This document shows positions 15,961 to 24,714 of a stretch of DNA of 49,944 bases, in pieces. A model generated the notes under the pieces. That model was given only the letters and a program-made list of their open reading frames with translations. It did no database searches and was not told where the DNA came from. The DNA comes from Candidatus Kaiserbacteria bacterium CG10_big_fil_rev_8_21_14_0_10_47_16 (lineage in GTDB: Bacteria > Patescibacteriota > Minisyncoccia > Phycocordibacterales > UBA918). The stretch's first letter is position 1, and every line of letters begins with the position of its first letter. The translations under genes and the position numbers were made by a program. The stretch spans positions 1 to 49,944 of the forward strand of contig PFBI01000001.1 of assembly GCA_002773395.1 (NCBI GenBank), in the 5' to 3' direction.

Positions 15961-16935
15961 ATGAAATTACTCATTGTTACGCAAGTTGTTGATCAAAATG
16001 ATCCGGTACTCGGGTTTTTTCATCGTTGGATTGAAGAGTTTGCAAAGCACTACGAGCAGGTGCACGTTATTTGCCTTCGTGAGGGAACGCATGCGCTTCC
16101 AGAAAATGTAACGGTGCATTCACTCGGAAAAGAGGCGGGGAAGGGCAAACTCACCTACATCTTTCGGTTCTATTCATATATTTGGAAACTGAGGAAGGAA
16201 TACGACGCAGTCTTCGTCCACATGAATCAAATATACGTGTTGCTCGGCTGGCCTCTCTGGAAAGTCTTCGGAAAGAAAGTGGGACTTTGGTATACACACA
16301 AGTCAGTCACGATACGTCTTCGACTCGCAACGTTACTTTCGAATATTGTATTTACCGCATCAAAGGAAAGCTTTCGTATAAAGACAGGTAAGCTTCATGT
16401 TATGGGACACGGTATTGATACCGAACTGTTTTCAATCAATGAACATAAGGTGCGCGGAGAGCACCTCTTGTCTGTTGGGAGATTGAATCGTACGAAGAGG
16501 CATGATCTCGCAATTTGTGCAGCTGCTGAAGCAAAGCGAGAGCTTCGTATCATTGGTGATGGGTCCGAGAGAGAGAATTTAGAATCTTTGGCGGATCGGT
16601 GCGGGGCACACGTGAGTTTTCTTGGAGCAAAAAATCAAGAAGAGCTTCAGAGTGAATATCAGAGCACGTATGCACTTATTCATGCAAGCGAGACAGGATC
16701 GCTCGATAAGGTTATTCTTGAAGCGCTTGCGTGTGGGTGTCCGGTTGTTTCGACGAGCGCTCTTGAGGATCTTCCCATTGTGCGAGTACATGCAGATACA
16801 GCTTCAATTGTAAGCGCGCTAGAGAGCCTATCGGTTCAGGGTGGTGTAGAATCTTCAGCATTCGTTCGCTCCAACCATTCAATTGAACAGCTCATTTCGC
16901 GTATCCGAAAGTTATATGAAAAAAATACTCCTTAG
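15961..16935 (+). CDS. Glycosyltransferase family 4
   Basis: 324 aa, short for GT4. 'KLLIVTQVVDQNDPVLGFFHRW' start; the C-terminal domain has 'LLSVGRLNRTKRHDLAI', 'LRIIGDGSERENLESLA' and 'IHASETGSLDKVILEALACGCPVVSTS'. The E-x7-E spacing is off (ETGSLDKVILE), though the second Glu is kept. Start ATG 15961, five nt after the previous stop; the track begins earlier at 15925. Its end overlaps the next gene by 20 nt. Confidence 0.82.
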   Translation: MKLLIVTQVVDQNDPVLGFFHRWIEEFAKHYEQVHVICLREGTHALPENVTVHSLGKEAGKGKLTYIFRFYSYIWKLRKEYDAVFVHMNQIYVLLGWPLWKVFGKKVGLWYTHKSVTIRLRLATLLSNIVFTASKESFRIKTGKLHVMGHGIDTELFSINEHKVRGEHLLSVGRLNRTKRHDLAICAAAEAKRELRIIGDGSERENLESLADRCGAHVSFLGAKNQEELQSEYQSTYALIHASETGSLDKVILEALACGCPVVSTSALEDLPIVRVHADTASIVSALESLSVQGGVESSAFVRSNHSIEQLISRIRKLYEKNTP

Positions 16936-17677
16936 CCTGCTGTACGGCCTACGCAACTTTGTTGATATATTTTTAAACTTCAATGAAGTTACGGTACTCT
17001 GTTATCATTCCATTTCTCAAAATAATAAAGACACTACAATCCCACCGGAACTGTTTGAAACACATCTCACTGCATTAAAAGAAGCAGGATTTTCTCTCAT
17101 CTCGCTCGATGACGTAGTTCTCGGGCATACCGGCAAGAAGTTGATACCACGGAAAGCAGTCGCACTCACCTTCGATGATGGGTATCGTGATTTTGAGACA
17201 GACGCATTACCAATTCTTGAGAAATACGAGGCACCTGCAACAGTGTTTGTTGTTGGTGATGAAGGGGCGAGTCGTGGTGCGCTCGAAAACACCATTCCGC
17301 TATTAGCACCAGATGCAATCAAACGTCTCAAAGTACATCCGCTTGTTACCATTGGCTATCATTCTAAAACTCACGTAAATCTCAGAGAATGTTCTGGTGA
17401 GGTATTGCAGTCAGAAGTCGCTCCACTTTTTTCCGCAGAGTTTTTTGCATATCCTGGTGGGAATTATTCATCTGAAGCAGTGCGCGCGGTACGGGAGGCG
17501 GGGTATCGGGCCGCCTTTTCAATTAAACGTGATATGGTGGGCACGTGGAGCGATACGTTCCTCCTACCACGCATAGTCATTGAGAGAAAAGATACTCCTC
17601 AACAGGTTGTACGTTCGGTAACGGTTGCACAGCACTGGTATGCGTTTCTGCGTAAAATGACGAAAAAATATGGATAA
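16916..17677 (+). CDS. Polysaccharide deacetylase (NodB homology, CE4)
   Basis: 253 aa. N-terminal hydrophobic stretch, then 'VTVLCYHSIS', TFDDGY at 85-90 (Asp-Asp metal/catalytic pair), 'TIGYHSKTH' giving H149-x3-H153 for metal binding, and 'FAYPGGNYSSEAV' (motif 3), with 'LLPRIVI' later. These are the CE4 metal-dependent de-N-acetylase motifs. Target could be a GlcNAc-containing surface glycan or lipid-linked sugar. Start ATG 16916 is chosen over track 16883 because it gives a basic-then-hydrophobic N-terminus. Overlaps neighbours on both sides. Confidence 0.88.
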   Translation: MKKILLSLLYGLRNFVDIFLNFNEVTVLCYHSISQNNKDTTIPPELFETHLTALKEAGFSLISLDDVVLGHTGKKLIPRKAVALTFDDGYRDFETDALPILEKYEAPATVFVVGDEGASRGALENTIPLLAPDAIKRLKVHPLVTIGYHSKTHVNLRECSGEVLQSEVAPLFSAEFFAYPGGNYSSEAVRAVREAGYRAAFSIKRDMVGTWSDTFLLPRIVIERKDTPQQVVRSVTVAQHWYAFLRKMTKKYG

Positions 17678-18479
17678 AATCCCCTGCTCGGTTGGTATAC
17701 TCACATTTAATTCTGAAGTAACGCTCAGGCGTGCACTTGAGAGTGTTAAAAATGTTGACGACATTATCATCTGTGACGGCGGTTCAACTGACGGTACCCT
17801 GGCAATAGCAAAAGAATACGGTGCACATGTTATTGCACAGAATGATGCATGTAAGAATCCAGACGGTTCACTGAGAGACTTTGCGTGTGCGAAAAATCAA
17901 CTCATTGATGAAGCAAAGCATCCATATTTATTGATTCTTGATTCCGACGAAGCAACATCTACGGAGTTGCTCCGTGAGCTTGCTCGTATCGCAAAGGATG
18001 GGACTGAGGATGGCTACCGTATACCGATACGTATGTGGTGGCAGGGACAAATGATTGAACATGCCGCAAATTATCCGGGGTATCAGTATCGGATTGTACG
18101 AACTGATCGTGACGTTCGCATGATAAAGCCGGTCCATGAACGTCCACTATTTCAAAAACCATTAGACAAAGAAAAAACCACTCTCAGTACCCCGTGGTAT
18201 GTATATTTAGAGGATGACTTCGTGCATAACTACATGTCTAGAAATAGAAAATATATAAAACGAGAATTAGAAAAAATCGGGGAGATTTCATTTTCTAATT
18301 TCCTATTTCAGGTGATACCAAGTAACGTCCGTCCGATGCTAGGAATCTTTCTAAGGACAGTATGGTATCGGCTCCGGTACAGAAATGGCGTTCATATGCC
18401 ACTCTCAGTTGAGTGGGGTAGAGTACGCTATCACCTTGCTCTTATCAGGGGCTTACGTAAACAAATATGCCGCCGCTAA
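17670..18479 (+). CDS. Glycosyltransferase family 2
   Basis: 269 aa GT-A enzyme. 'CSVGILTFNSEVTLRRALESV', 'IIICDGGSTDGTLAIA' and 'LLILDSDEATS' (DxD-like DSD) are family 2 motifs, similar to WaaE/KdtX-type core transferases. 'RTDRDVRMIKPVHERP' and 'FVHNYMSRNRKYIKREL' fit the same subgroup. Soluble or peripheral, cytoplasmic. Overlaps the previous gene by 8 nt and the next by 13 nt, so the block is translated as one operon. Confidence 0.87.
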   Translation: MDKIPCSVGILTFNSEVTLRRALESVKNVDDIIICDGGSTDGTLAIAKEYGAHVIAQNDACKNPDGSLRDFACAKNQLIDEAKHPYLLILDSDEATSTELLRELARIAKDGTEDGYRIPIRMWWQGQMIEHAANYPGYQYRIVRTDRDVRMIKPVHERPLFQKPLDKEKTTLSTPWYVYLEDDFVHNYMSRNRKYIKRELEKIGEISFSNFLFQVIPSNVRPMLGIFLRTVWYRLRYRNGVHMPLSVEWGRVRYHLALIRGLRKQICRR

Positions 18480-19909
18480 CGTTTAAACAAATGCTGCAAG
18501 AAGCCGTTGAATACCTAGAATCTAATCTACGGTGTAGCAAACATCATGTCGAACACACAGGGAGCAATTCGTACTTGCTGGATTTTTACGACTATCTTGG
18601 AGAGATTAACAAAGGGAAAAATTTCATCCAGTATCTCCTTACGTTGATTGTTGATTCGCCAGAAAAACAAAAAGTATTTTATCCTGGTCACCTCAATCCA
18701 ATGAACATGTCACAAAATGTTATTGATACGGGAACGGCGGTTGATGCGATCGCGCGTTTCGTGAGGCGTAACCGAGAGGTTTTTTCAGAGACGGAGTATC
18801 AAGATATAAAAAGAGCACTTGAGCCCGTTGCGGACACGTATCTGGTGAAAGCAGCGAACGATAAGAAGGTAACGAACCAGCGTCTATGGGGGCTTACGGG
18901 GCTAGCGAGTTATAGCAAAACGTTTAAAGAAGATTCTCTCTACCAAAGTATTGCAGAACACAGTATCAAGCAAGCATTTACAGATTCAACCGTCGATGGG
19001 TTTTTTAGATATTACCCAAACCCTGAAAATAAGTCTGTACCGTATGACAATATAACCACCTTTTACCAATCACGGCATATAGCATTTATACAGTATTCGC
19101 TTAATGTCCTTGGAATGAGTACTCAGGAATATGAACATAATCTGGAAAAAAGTATTTCTGCGCTTTTGGCAATGTATACGTACATCGGTGTAAAAGACTT
19201 GCGTATGGAAACGAAACGATGGTATTGGCTCTCAGAATATGAGGTGGCATCCCACGCGTTTGATGCGTACGCACTCGCTCATTCAAATAACGCTCATGCG
19301 CAGCAAGCCCTCAGTAATGTTCTGTATCAAATCAAGGACCATTTTTTTAACGGTTTTTTACATTCGCACAAAGGTCGTAATTTTAACTTCCAGTGCCCTA
19401 TATTTTGGACCGCGCACTTGGCATGGTTAACTCGCATCCCTAACATTGAGGCTTTATTTGATACTACAAACGAGCTTAAGCCATTCGTATATAGGTTTGT
19501 CGGTAAGGATATTTTTTCCGACACGAATCAAAAACGTCGAATACTCATCAATAAGGGTTGGGCAGAAAGAAACCCCACTACCGGCATTTTTAATAATGGA
19601 CTATCGAGCACCTCTTTGTGGAAGTTGCAGGTTCCTAAAATTCCTCGCACCTACTTGTTTAGTGTCCGAGAGGTTGTGAATCACAGCTGGTCTGCACTGC
19701 GTGGGGGGCATATGTTAGAAGCGGTGGTGCGGCTCTGGCAATTCTTCATTGAGAGTATAGTCATGCTGTTACCACGTTACTGTATTTGTTATGGAAAGGT
19801 GGTAGATTTTAAAGTAGAGGAGGAAGAGGTGAAAGTATCTGTCGTACCAGGGAGTAAGTACGGTACCTTGTTAGACAGTACGCAGACAGTAATAAATATC
19901 TCACTGTGA
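18467..19909 (+). CDS. Unknown protein in glycan operon, possibly alpha/alpha-toroid fold
   Basis: 480 aa, mostly alpha-helical by composition, with repeating helix-like blocks (e.g. 'VDAIARFVRRNREVF', 'LWGLTGLASYSKTF', 'HFFNGFLHSHKGRNFNF', 'ALRGGHMLEAVVRLWQFF'). No signal peptide; a hydrophobic segment 'FFIESIVMLLPRYCICYG' near 425-445 could associate with membrane. The repeated helical pairs recall alpha/alpha toroids of polysaccharide lyases, epimerases and terpene cyclases, but I see no decisive motif. Not assigned. Position between GT genes supports a role in glycan modification. Confidence 0.55.
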   Translation: MPPLTFKQMLQEAVEYLESNLRCSKHHVEHTGSNSYLLDFYDYLGEINKGKNFIQYLLTLIVDSPEKQKVFYPGHLNPMNMSQNVIDTGTAVDAIARFVRRNREVFSETEYQDIKRALEPVADTYLVKAANDKKVTNQRLWGLTGLASYSKTFKEDSLYQSIAEHSIKQAFTDSTVDGFFRYYPNPENKSVPYDNITTFYQSRHIAFIQYSLNVLGMSTQEYEHNLEKSISALLAMYTYIGVKDLRMETKRWYWLSEYEVASHAFDAYALAHSNNAHAQQALSNVLYQIKDHFFNGFLHSHKGRNFNFQCPIFWTAHLAWLTRIPNIEALFDTTNELKPFVYRFVGKDIFSDTNQKRRILINKGWAERNPTTGIFNNGLSSTSLWKLQVPKIPRTYLFSVREVVNHSWSALRGGHMLEAVVRLWQFFIESIVMLLPRYCICYGKVVDFKVEEEEVKVSVVPGSKYGTLLDSTQTVINISL

Positions 19910-19968
19910 GAATCTGGCAGAGGGCCTATTTTGGGGAATACGGAAAGAACAATTAACGTTGTGTAAGT

Positions 19969-21078
19969 ATGATACCGGACAAAGAGAGTCAAGAAAACTT
20001 AAAAAAAGAGTACGGGACAGGGTTGAAAATAATCTACCTTGCGTTTGTTCGCATGCCCACTGAAAAGGCACACGGTGCTCAAGTTATGAAAACCTGCGAG
20101 GCCTTAGCAGATGTGGGTGCGACAGTAGAGCTCGTGGTCCCAAACCGTAGAACACCTATTGAGGAAGATTCATTTGTATACTACAGCGTAAAAAAGAATT
20201 TTTCGTTCACTAAGCTTTCAGTACCTGATTTAGTACAGTGGGGAAGTACTGGTTTTGCCTTCTCTGCTTTATGGTTTTCTGAAGTAGCCAAATGGAGAAA
20301 ATCTTTTTGGGACGCTGATATTATTTATTCACGCGATGCTTTTGTACTATTGCAGTATATTTTTCTGGGTCGGAAATTAGTTTTTGAAGCTCACACAAAG
20401 CCCACGGCCCTTTCAACATTTGTTGCGAAGCGTGCGTACCGATTGGTAGTGATTTCAGAAGGATTGCGCGACATATATATACAAAAGGGAGTCCTGCCTG
20501 AACATATAATCCTTGCGCATGACGCTGTTGACCCTGAGCCATTTGAAAAGCAGTATGATCAGAAAGAATCGCGGGAGTGGCTCGGTATTCCATCTGATAA
20601 AAAAGTGGCGCTCTATGTGGGGAAAATAGATGAAGCAAAAGGTGCAGGTACCTTTGCGGCTGCAAGTGAGTTTACTCCCGACAACACCCTATGTGTACTT
20701 ATTGGTCCCGAGAATGTACAAAAAAAAGCATGGAAAGAAAAGTACCTAAGTGCGCTCTTTCTGCCCGCTACTGCGTATAGAGATTTACCGCGTGTACTTG
20801 CTGCGGCAGACATATTGGTGTTACCGAACTCAGCGCAAGATACAGACATGTCCAGCTACACGTCTCCGCTTAAAGCCTTTGCGTATTTAGCAACCAATAA
20901 ACCCATTGTCTCTTCTGATGTGGCAGCGCTTACGAATATTCTCAAAGACAGGGCGATGTATTTTTCTGCAGATGATTCCGAGGACCTCGCACGAATTCTT
21001 ACTGCAACAGAAGGTACGCGTGACCCGTATTTGCACACCTGGCAAAAGCGTGCCAAAATCATCACTAATTGTATGTAG
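19969..21078 (+). CDS. Glycosyltransferase family 4-like
   Basis: 369 aa. 'LKIIYLAFVRMPTEKAHGAQVMKTCEALADVG' is the acceptor-domain start typical of this GT4 subgroup; 'IIYSRDAFVLLQ', 'LVVISEGLRDIY', 'VALYVGKIDEAKGAGTF' and 'SPLKAFAYLATNKPIVSSD' follow. In the last motif the usual Glu (SPLK-FEY) is Ala, so the second acidic residue is missing. Start at 19969 after a 59-nt gap with no SD; an alternative start cannot be excluded. Likely a sugar transferase for the surface glycan. Confidence 0.78.
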   Translation: MIPDKESQENLKKEYGTGLKIIYLAFVRMPTEKAHGAQVMKTCEALADVGATVELVVPNRRTPIEEDSFVYYSVKKNFSFTKLSVPDLVQWGSTGFAFSALWFSEVAKWRKSFWDADIIYSRDAFVLLQYIFLGRKLVFEAHTKPTALSTFVAKRAYRLVVISEGLRDIYIQKGVLPEHIILAHDAVDPEPFEKQYDQKESREWLGIPSDKKVALYVGKIDEAKGAGTFAAASEFTPDNTLCVLIGPENVQKKAWKEKYLSALFLPATAYRDLPRVLAAADILVLPNSAQDTDMSSYTSPLKAFAYLATNKPIVSSDVAALTNILKDRAMYFSADDSEDLARILTATEGTRDPYLHTWQKRAKIITNCM

Positions 21079-21090
21079 GCCGTACTATCT

Positions 21091-22020
21091 ATGAATCATC
21101 TAGCATCACCACATATATCTGTTGTTGTACCGGTATACGGTTCCTGTGAGGTATTGCCGGAATTGCACCAACGGGTTGTTACTGTTTTAGAGAAAATTAC
21201 ACCACACTTTGAATTGATACTGGTAAACGATGCGAGTCCTGATGCGGCGTGGAAGGTGATACAAAAATTAGCCCGTGAAGATTCACGAGTGCGGGGGTTT
21301 AATCTCTCACGTAACTTTGGACAATATCCGGCAATGACAGCAGGATTAAAAGCGAGTCGCGGTGAGTGGGTAGTCGTGATGGATTGCGATTTGCAGGATC
21401 AGCCGGAAGAAATAGAAAGAATGTACAAAAAAGCCCAAGAGGGCTTTTTTGTGGTCGTTGGTTCTCGACAGAAACGCCATGATAGTCTTATGCGCCGATT
21501 CGTGTCCCGTTGTTTTTACGCGACGCTTACTTATTTATCGGGAATGCATCAAGATAGAACGCTTGCGAACTTCGGCATCTATCATCGAAAGGTGATTGAG
21601 GCGGTTCTTTCTATTCAAGATCGCATGCGTTACTTTTCGGTTATGGTGCGTTGGGTAGGATTTAAGACCGCTACTGTTCCGGTTGAGCACGGGGCACGAC
21701 GAGGTGGTAATTCTGGGTACTCATTTTCTAAATTATTTAGCCTTGCTACCGATATCATTCTCGCATATTCAGAAAGACCATTGCGACTTATTATCAAGGT
21801 TGGCGTTGCGGTGTCTATACTCTCAGGTGTGTATTTGGCTTTCGCTGTCGGACACGACATGTTTATCGGTGTCGACGATACGCTGACAGTATTGCTCGGG
21901 TCGCTGTGGTTGATATTTGGGCTCCTCACGACTCTGATTGGCGTTATCGCGCTCTATTTGGGGAAAACATTTGAGGAAGTAAAACAGAGACCAATTTACA
22001 TTGTGCAGGAAGAAGTTTAG
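21091..22020 (+). CDS. Polyprenyl-phosphate glycosyltransferase (GT2, DPM1/GtrB/ArnC type)
   Basis: 309 aa. Catalytic domain: 'ISVVVPVYGSCEVLPEL', 'LILVNDASPDAAW', 'VVMDCDLQDQPEEIERM' (the DLQDxPE signature of polyisoprenyl-phosphate transferases). Two C-terminal transmembrane helices (~232-252, ~264-290) end with 'LYLGKTFEEVKQRPIYIV', the ArnC/GtrB tail. It loads a sugar onto undecaprenyl phosphate at the inner face. A GtrA flippase (29223) and GT-C-like proteins (27928, 29717) in the window could use this lipid-linked sugar. Confidence 0.88.
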   Translation: MNHLASPHISVVVPVYGSCEVLPELHQRVVTVLEKITPHFELILVNDASPDAAWKVIQKLAREDSRVRGFNLSRNFGQYPAMTAGLKASRGEWVVVMDCDLQDQPEEIERMYKKAQEGFFVVVGSRQKRHDSLMRRFVSRCFYATLTYLSGMHQDRTLANFGIYHRKVIEAVLSIQDRMRYFSVMVRWVGFKTATVPVEHGARRGGNSGYSFSKLFSLATDIILAYSERPLRLIIKVGVAVSILSGVYLAFAVGHDMFIGVDDTLTVLLGSLWLIFGLLTTLIGVIALYLGKTFEEVKQRPIYIVQEEV

Positions 22021-22032
22021 TATAGGTGTGCT

Positions 22033-23133
22033 ATGGCAATAAAAAATACTGTAAAGAAGTCATTTTCTCGTAAAGGGACCATGCCAACGTTTCAAGGAAA
22101 AACATTGTTAGTTTGTGGTGGGGCAGGTTTCATTGGTTCAAATTTCATACGTCATATTCTCGGAACATACCCCAAAGTTACTATTGTGAATTTGGATAAA
22201 CTGACATATTCGGGCAATCTTGATAATTTACGTGAATGTACCCGTGATGAACGCTATACCTTCGTGCGAGGTGATGTTGCAGATCAAAAGAAAATAAAGT
22301 CGGTATTTAAGAAATATAAACCTGACTACGTTATTAATTTTGCAGCCGAGACGCATGTTGATAGAAGTATTCATGTCGGTTCACTTGAATTTATCAATAC
22401 CAACGTCGTTGGGGTGTTCAATATTCTTGAAGCGGTAAAAGAATTGGGGACAGTACAGAAGTATGTACAAGTCTCAACTGATGAGGTGTACGGTTCGCTC
22501 GAACTGGATACGAAAGAATTGTTTACTGAAGAGACCGCGTTTGCACCAAACGTCCCGTATGCAGCAACGAAAGCCAGTGGCGACATGCTGTGTCGTTCGT
22601 ACCACAGTACGTGGAAACTGCCGGTTGTAGTGACACACTGCTCTAATAATTACGGACCACAGCAGTATCCAGAAAAACTTATCCCGTTCTTTATTCTTCG
22701 GGTACTGGAAGGGAAAAAGGTCCCCCTCTATGGTGATGGATACAATGTGCGTGACTGGATTTATGTGCTGGATCACTGTGAGGCTCTCGAACTTTGCCTC
22801 CTTAATGGGAGGGAAGGTGCGGTATATAATATCGGCGCTGACAACGAGCTTAATAACAGAGATATTGCTGGACGTATCTTGAAATATTTCAATCAGGGAG
22901 AAGATATGATTGAGTTTGTCACAGATAGACCTGGGCACGATCGTCGCTATGCAATAGATGCTTCTTTGATCCAAAAAGAGTTGGGTTGGAAACCGAGACA
23001 TAGCTTTGAAAAAGCCTTTGCGGAAACAATAGAATGGTATTTAGCCAACGCGAAATGGATTGAGAAAGTCAGAAAAAAGACTGGTGTTTTTAACCCGCAT
23101 ATTGATCTTTGGCGTAAGCATGATATTAAATAG
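22033..23133 (+). CDS. rmlB: dTDP-glucose 4,6-dehydratase RmlB
   Basis: Converts dTDP-glucose to dTDP-4-keto-6-deoxyglucose. 366 aa by the track start; a 21-residue basic lead (KNTVKKSFSRKGT) precedes the family start, and ATG 22081 (MPTFQGKTLLV) is an alternative. 'LLVCGGAGFIGSNFIRH' binds NAD; 'STDEVYG' and 'YAATKASGDML' hold the catalytic TDE and YxxxK; 'NNYGPQQYPEKLIP' and 'NVRDWIYVLDHC' are diagnostic. First gene of the dTDP-deoxysugar operon; TAGTAT lies 9 nt before ATG 22033, predicting a leader of ~3 nt. Confidence 0.94.
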   Translation: MAIKNTVKKSFSRKGTMPTFQGKTLLVCGGAGFIGSNFIRHILGTYPKVTIVNLDKLTYSGNLDNLRECTRDERYTFVRGDVADQKKIKSVFKKYKPDYVINFAAETHVDRSIHVGSLEFINTNVVGVFNILEAVKELGTVQKYVQVSTDEVYGSLELDTKELFTEETAFAPNVPYAATKASGDMLCRSYHSTWKLPVVVTHCSNNYGPQQYPEKLIPFFILRVLEGKKVPLYGDGYNVRDWIYVLDHCEALELCLLNGREGAVYNIGADNELNNRDIAGRILKYFNQGEDMIEFVTDRPGHDRRYAIDASLIQKELGWKPRHSFEKAFAETIEWYLANAKWIEKVRKKTGVFNPHIDLWRKHDIK

Positions 23134-23137
23134 TATT

Positions 23138-23854
23138 ATGAAAGGAATTATTCTTGCCGGCGGAGTTGGAACCAGATTGCGACCACTCACGAGGATAACA
23201 AATAAGCATCTTCTTCCGGTCTACGATAGACCAATGATTATGTATCCATTGGATACCTTAAAGCGATCGGGAATAACTGAAATTATGATAGTCACCGGGC
23301 GTGAATATGCGGGGGATTTTATGAATTTTCTTGGGTCGGGCCGTGAGTACGGTGTTGAGCTTTCGTACGCTATTCAAGACATTGATAATGGAGGTATCGC
23401 GGATGCACTTAAAACAGCGGAAGATTTTTCTGCCGGACAATCAGTTGCTGTTATCCTGGGCGATAATATCTTCACCCAAGATTTTACACGGGATGTGAAA
23501 TCATTCTCCGGCGGCGCTAAGGTATTTTTTAAAAAGGTTGAAAATCCGAACCGATTTGGAGTTCCGGTATTTGACGCAAAGAATAAACATATCGTACGCA
23601 TAGAAGAGAAACCGAAAAAGCCAAAATCGTCTCTCGCTCAAACCGGTTTTTATTTGTATGACTCAGAAATCTTTTCTATTATTCAAGACTTAAAACCATC
23701 GGCGCGTGGCGAGCTTGAAATTACTGACGCCAATAATATCTACTTGAAGAAGGGAAAATTGTCGCATGGGTTAGTTAAGGGGTTATGGTCTGATGCAGGT
23801 ACTATCGAATCGTTACATAAAGTAAGTGTGGCACTAGCAAAACGTGCACTATGA
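23138..23854 (+). CDS. rmlA: Glucose-1-phosphate thymidylyltransferase RmlA
   Basis: Makes dTDP-glucose from Glc-1-P and dTTP. 238 aa, shorter than E. coli RmlA (~290 aa) as in short-form archaeal/CPR-type enzymes. 'KGIILAGGVGTRLRPLT' is the pyrophosphorylase signature; 'KHLLPVYDRPMIMYPL', 'VILGDNIF' and 'RIEEKPKKPKSSLAQTGFYLYD' follow. The track ORF begins in rmlB at 23060; ATG 23138 gives the true N-terminus, four nt after rmlB's stop. Stop overlaps the next start as ATGA. Confidence 0.93.
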   Translation: MKGIILAGGVGTRLRPLTRITNKHLLPVYDRPMIMYPLDTLKRSGITEIMIVTGREYAGDFMNFLGSGREYGVELSYAIQDIDNGGIADALKTAEDFSAGQSVAVILGDNIFTQDFTRDVKSFSGGAKVFFKKVENPNRFGVPVFDAKNKHIVRIEEKPKKPKSSLAQTGFYLYDSEIFSIIQDLKPSARGELEITDANNIYLKKGKLSHGLVKGLWSDAGTIESLHKVSVALAKRAL

Positions 23855-24687
23855 ATTTGATCGACTTCGAGAAGGTCCTCACTATTGGCGCAGGTGGACA
23901 GGTAGGGTCGTATGTTGATTTTGGGTTACGTCCGGATTCGAAAACACTCGATATTACAAACGAGTTACAGGTTGAGCAGTATATACAAGAGCATAAACCG
24001 CAAGTGATTATCCACCTTGCGGCTGCTGCCGACATGGCGCGCGCTGAACGTGAGCCGCAGTATGTCTATGACATTAATGTGCGGGGGACATATAATGTTG
24101 CCCGCGCCGCGCGCAAAGTCGGTGCGATCATGGTATACGCGTCTTCCTCCCGAGTATTTAAAGGTGATAAAAACGGACCGTATACTGAAACGGATACTCC
24201 TGAGCCGGAGACGCAGTACGGACAAACGAAGCACATTGGAGAGTTGATTGTGTCGCAGCTTGTTCCGCGATACATCATTGCGCGCACCGCGTGGGTGTTC
24301 GGCGGTGGGCCGGAGCGTGATAATAAGTTCTACGGCAGAGTCATCAAACAGCTACAGTCTGGGAAATCCGAAGTTGTAGCACTAAATGATGTCTATGGTT
24401 CACCAACGTATGGTAAGGATTATATTCAGACTATAAAAACGTTGCTGGAGGAAGGTCGGGTAGGTACCTATCATATTGCAAATGCTGGAGTTGCAACACG
24501 GTATGATATCGCCCAAGTGCTGGCGACAACGATGTTCCCAGATGCCACTGTACAGGCTGTGGACCGTACGTATTTTCCAGGCGCCACCTCTCTTCCTGCC
24601 AATGAATCTATCGTCTCAGCCAACTGCACTCTTCGGGATTGGAGGGAAGCGCTCGCGGAATATATTGAAGAAGAATGGATGGTATAA
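23851..24687 (+). CDS. RmlD-like dTDP-4-keto-6-deoxyhexose reductase
   Basis: 278 aa SDR of the RmlD family: 'VLTIGAGGQVGSYV' near the N-terminus, 'IIHLAAAADMARAE', 'VYASSSRVFKGD', 'YGQTKHIGELIV' (YxxxK), and 'YIIARTAWVFGGG'. RmlD reduces dTDP-4-keto-L-rhamnose, but no clear rmlC epimerase is in this operon. The downstream genes (2,3-dehydratase, 3-ketoreductase, C-methyltransferase) suggest it acts as the terminal 4-ketoreductase of a 2,6-dideoxysugar path. That substrate assignment is an inference. ATGA overlap with rmlA. Confidence 0.82.
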   Translation: MNLIDFEKVLTIGAGGQVGSYVDFGLRPDSKTLDITNELQVEQYIQEHKPQVIIHLAAAADMARAEREPQYVYDINVRGTYNVARAARKVGAIMVYASSSRVFKGDKNGPYTETDTPEPETQYGQTKHIGELIVSQLVPRYIIARTAWVFGGGPERDNKFYGRVIKQLQSGKSEVVALNDVYGSPTYGKDYIQTIKTLLEEGRVGTYHIANAGVATRYDIAQVLATTMFPDATVQAVDRTYFPGATSLPANESIVSANCTLRDWREALAEYIEEEWMV

Positions 24688-24714
24688 TCAGCAAACTAAG
24701 GTAACAATGTCTAC

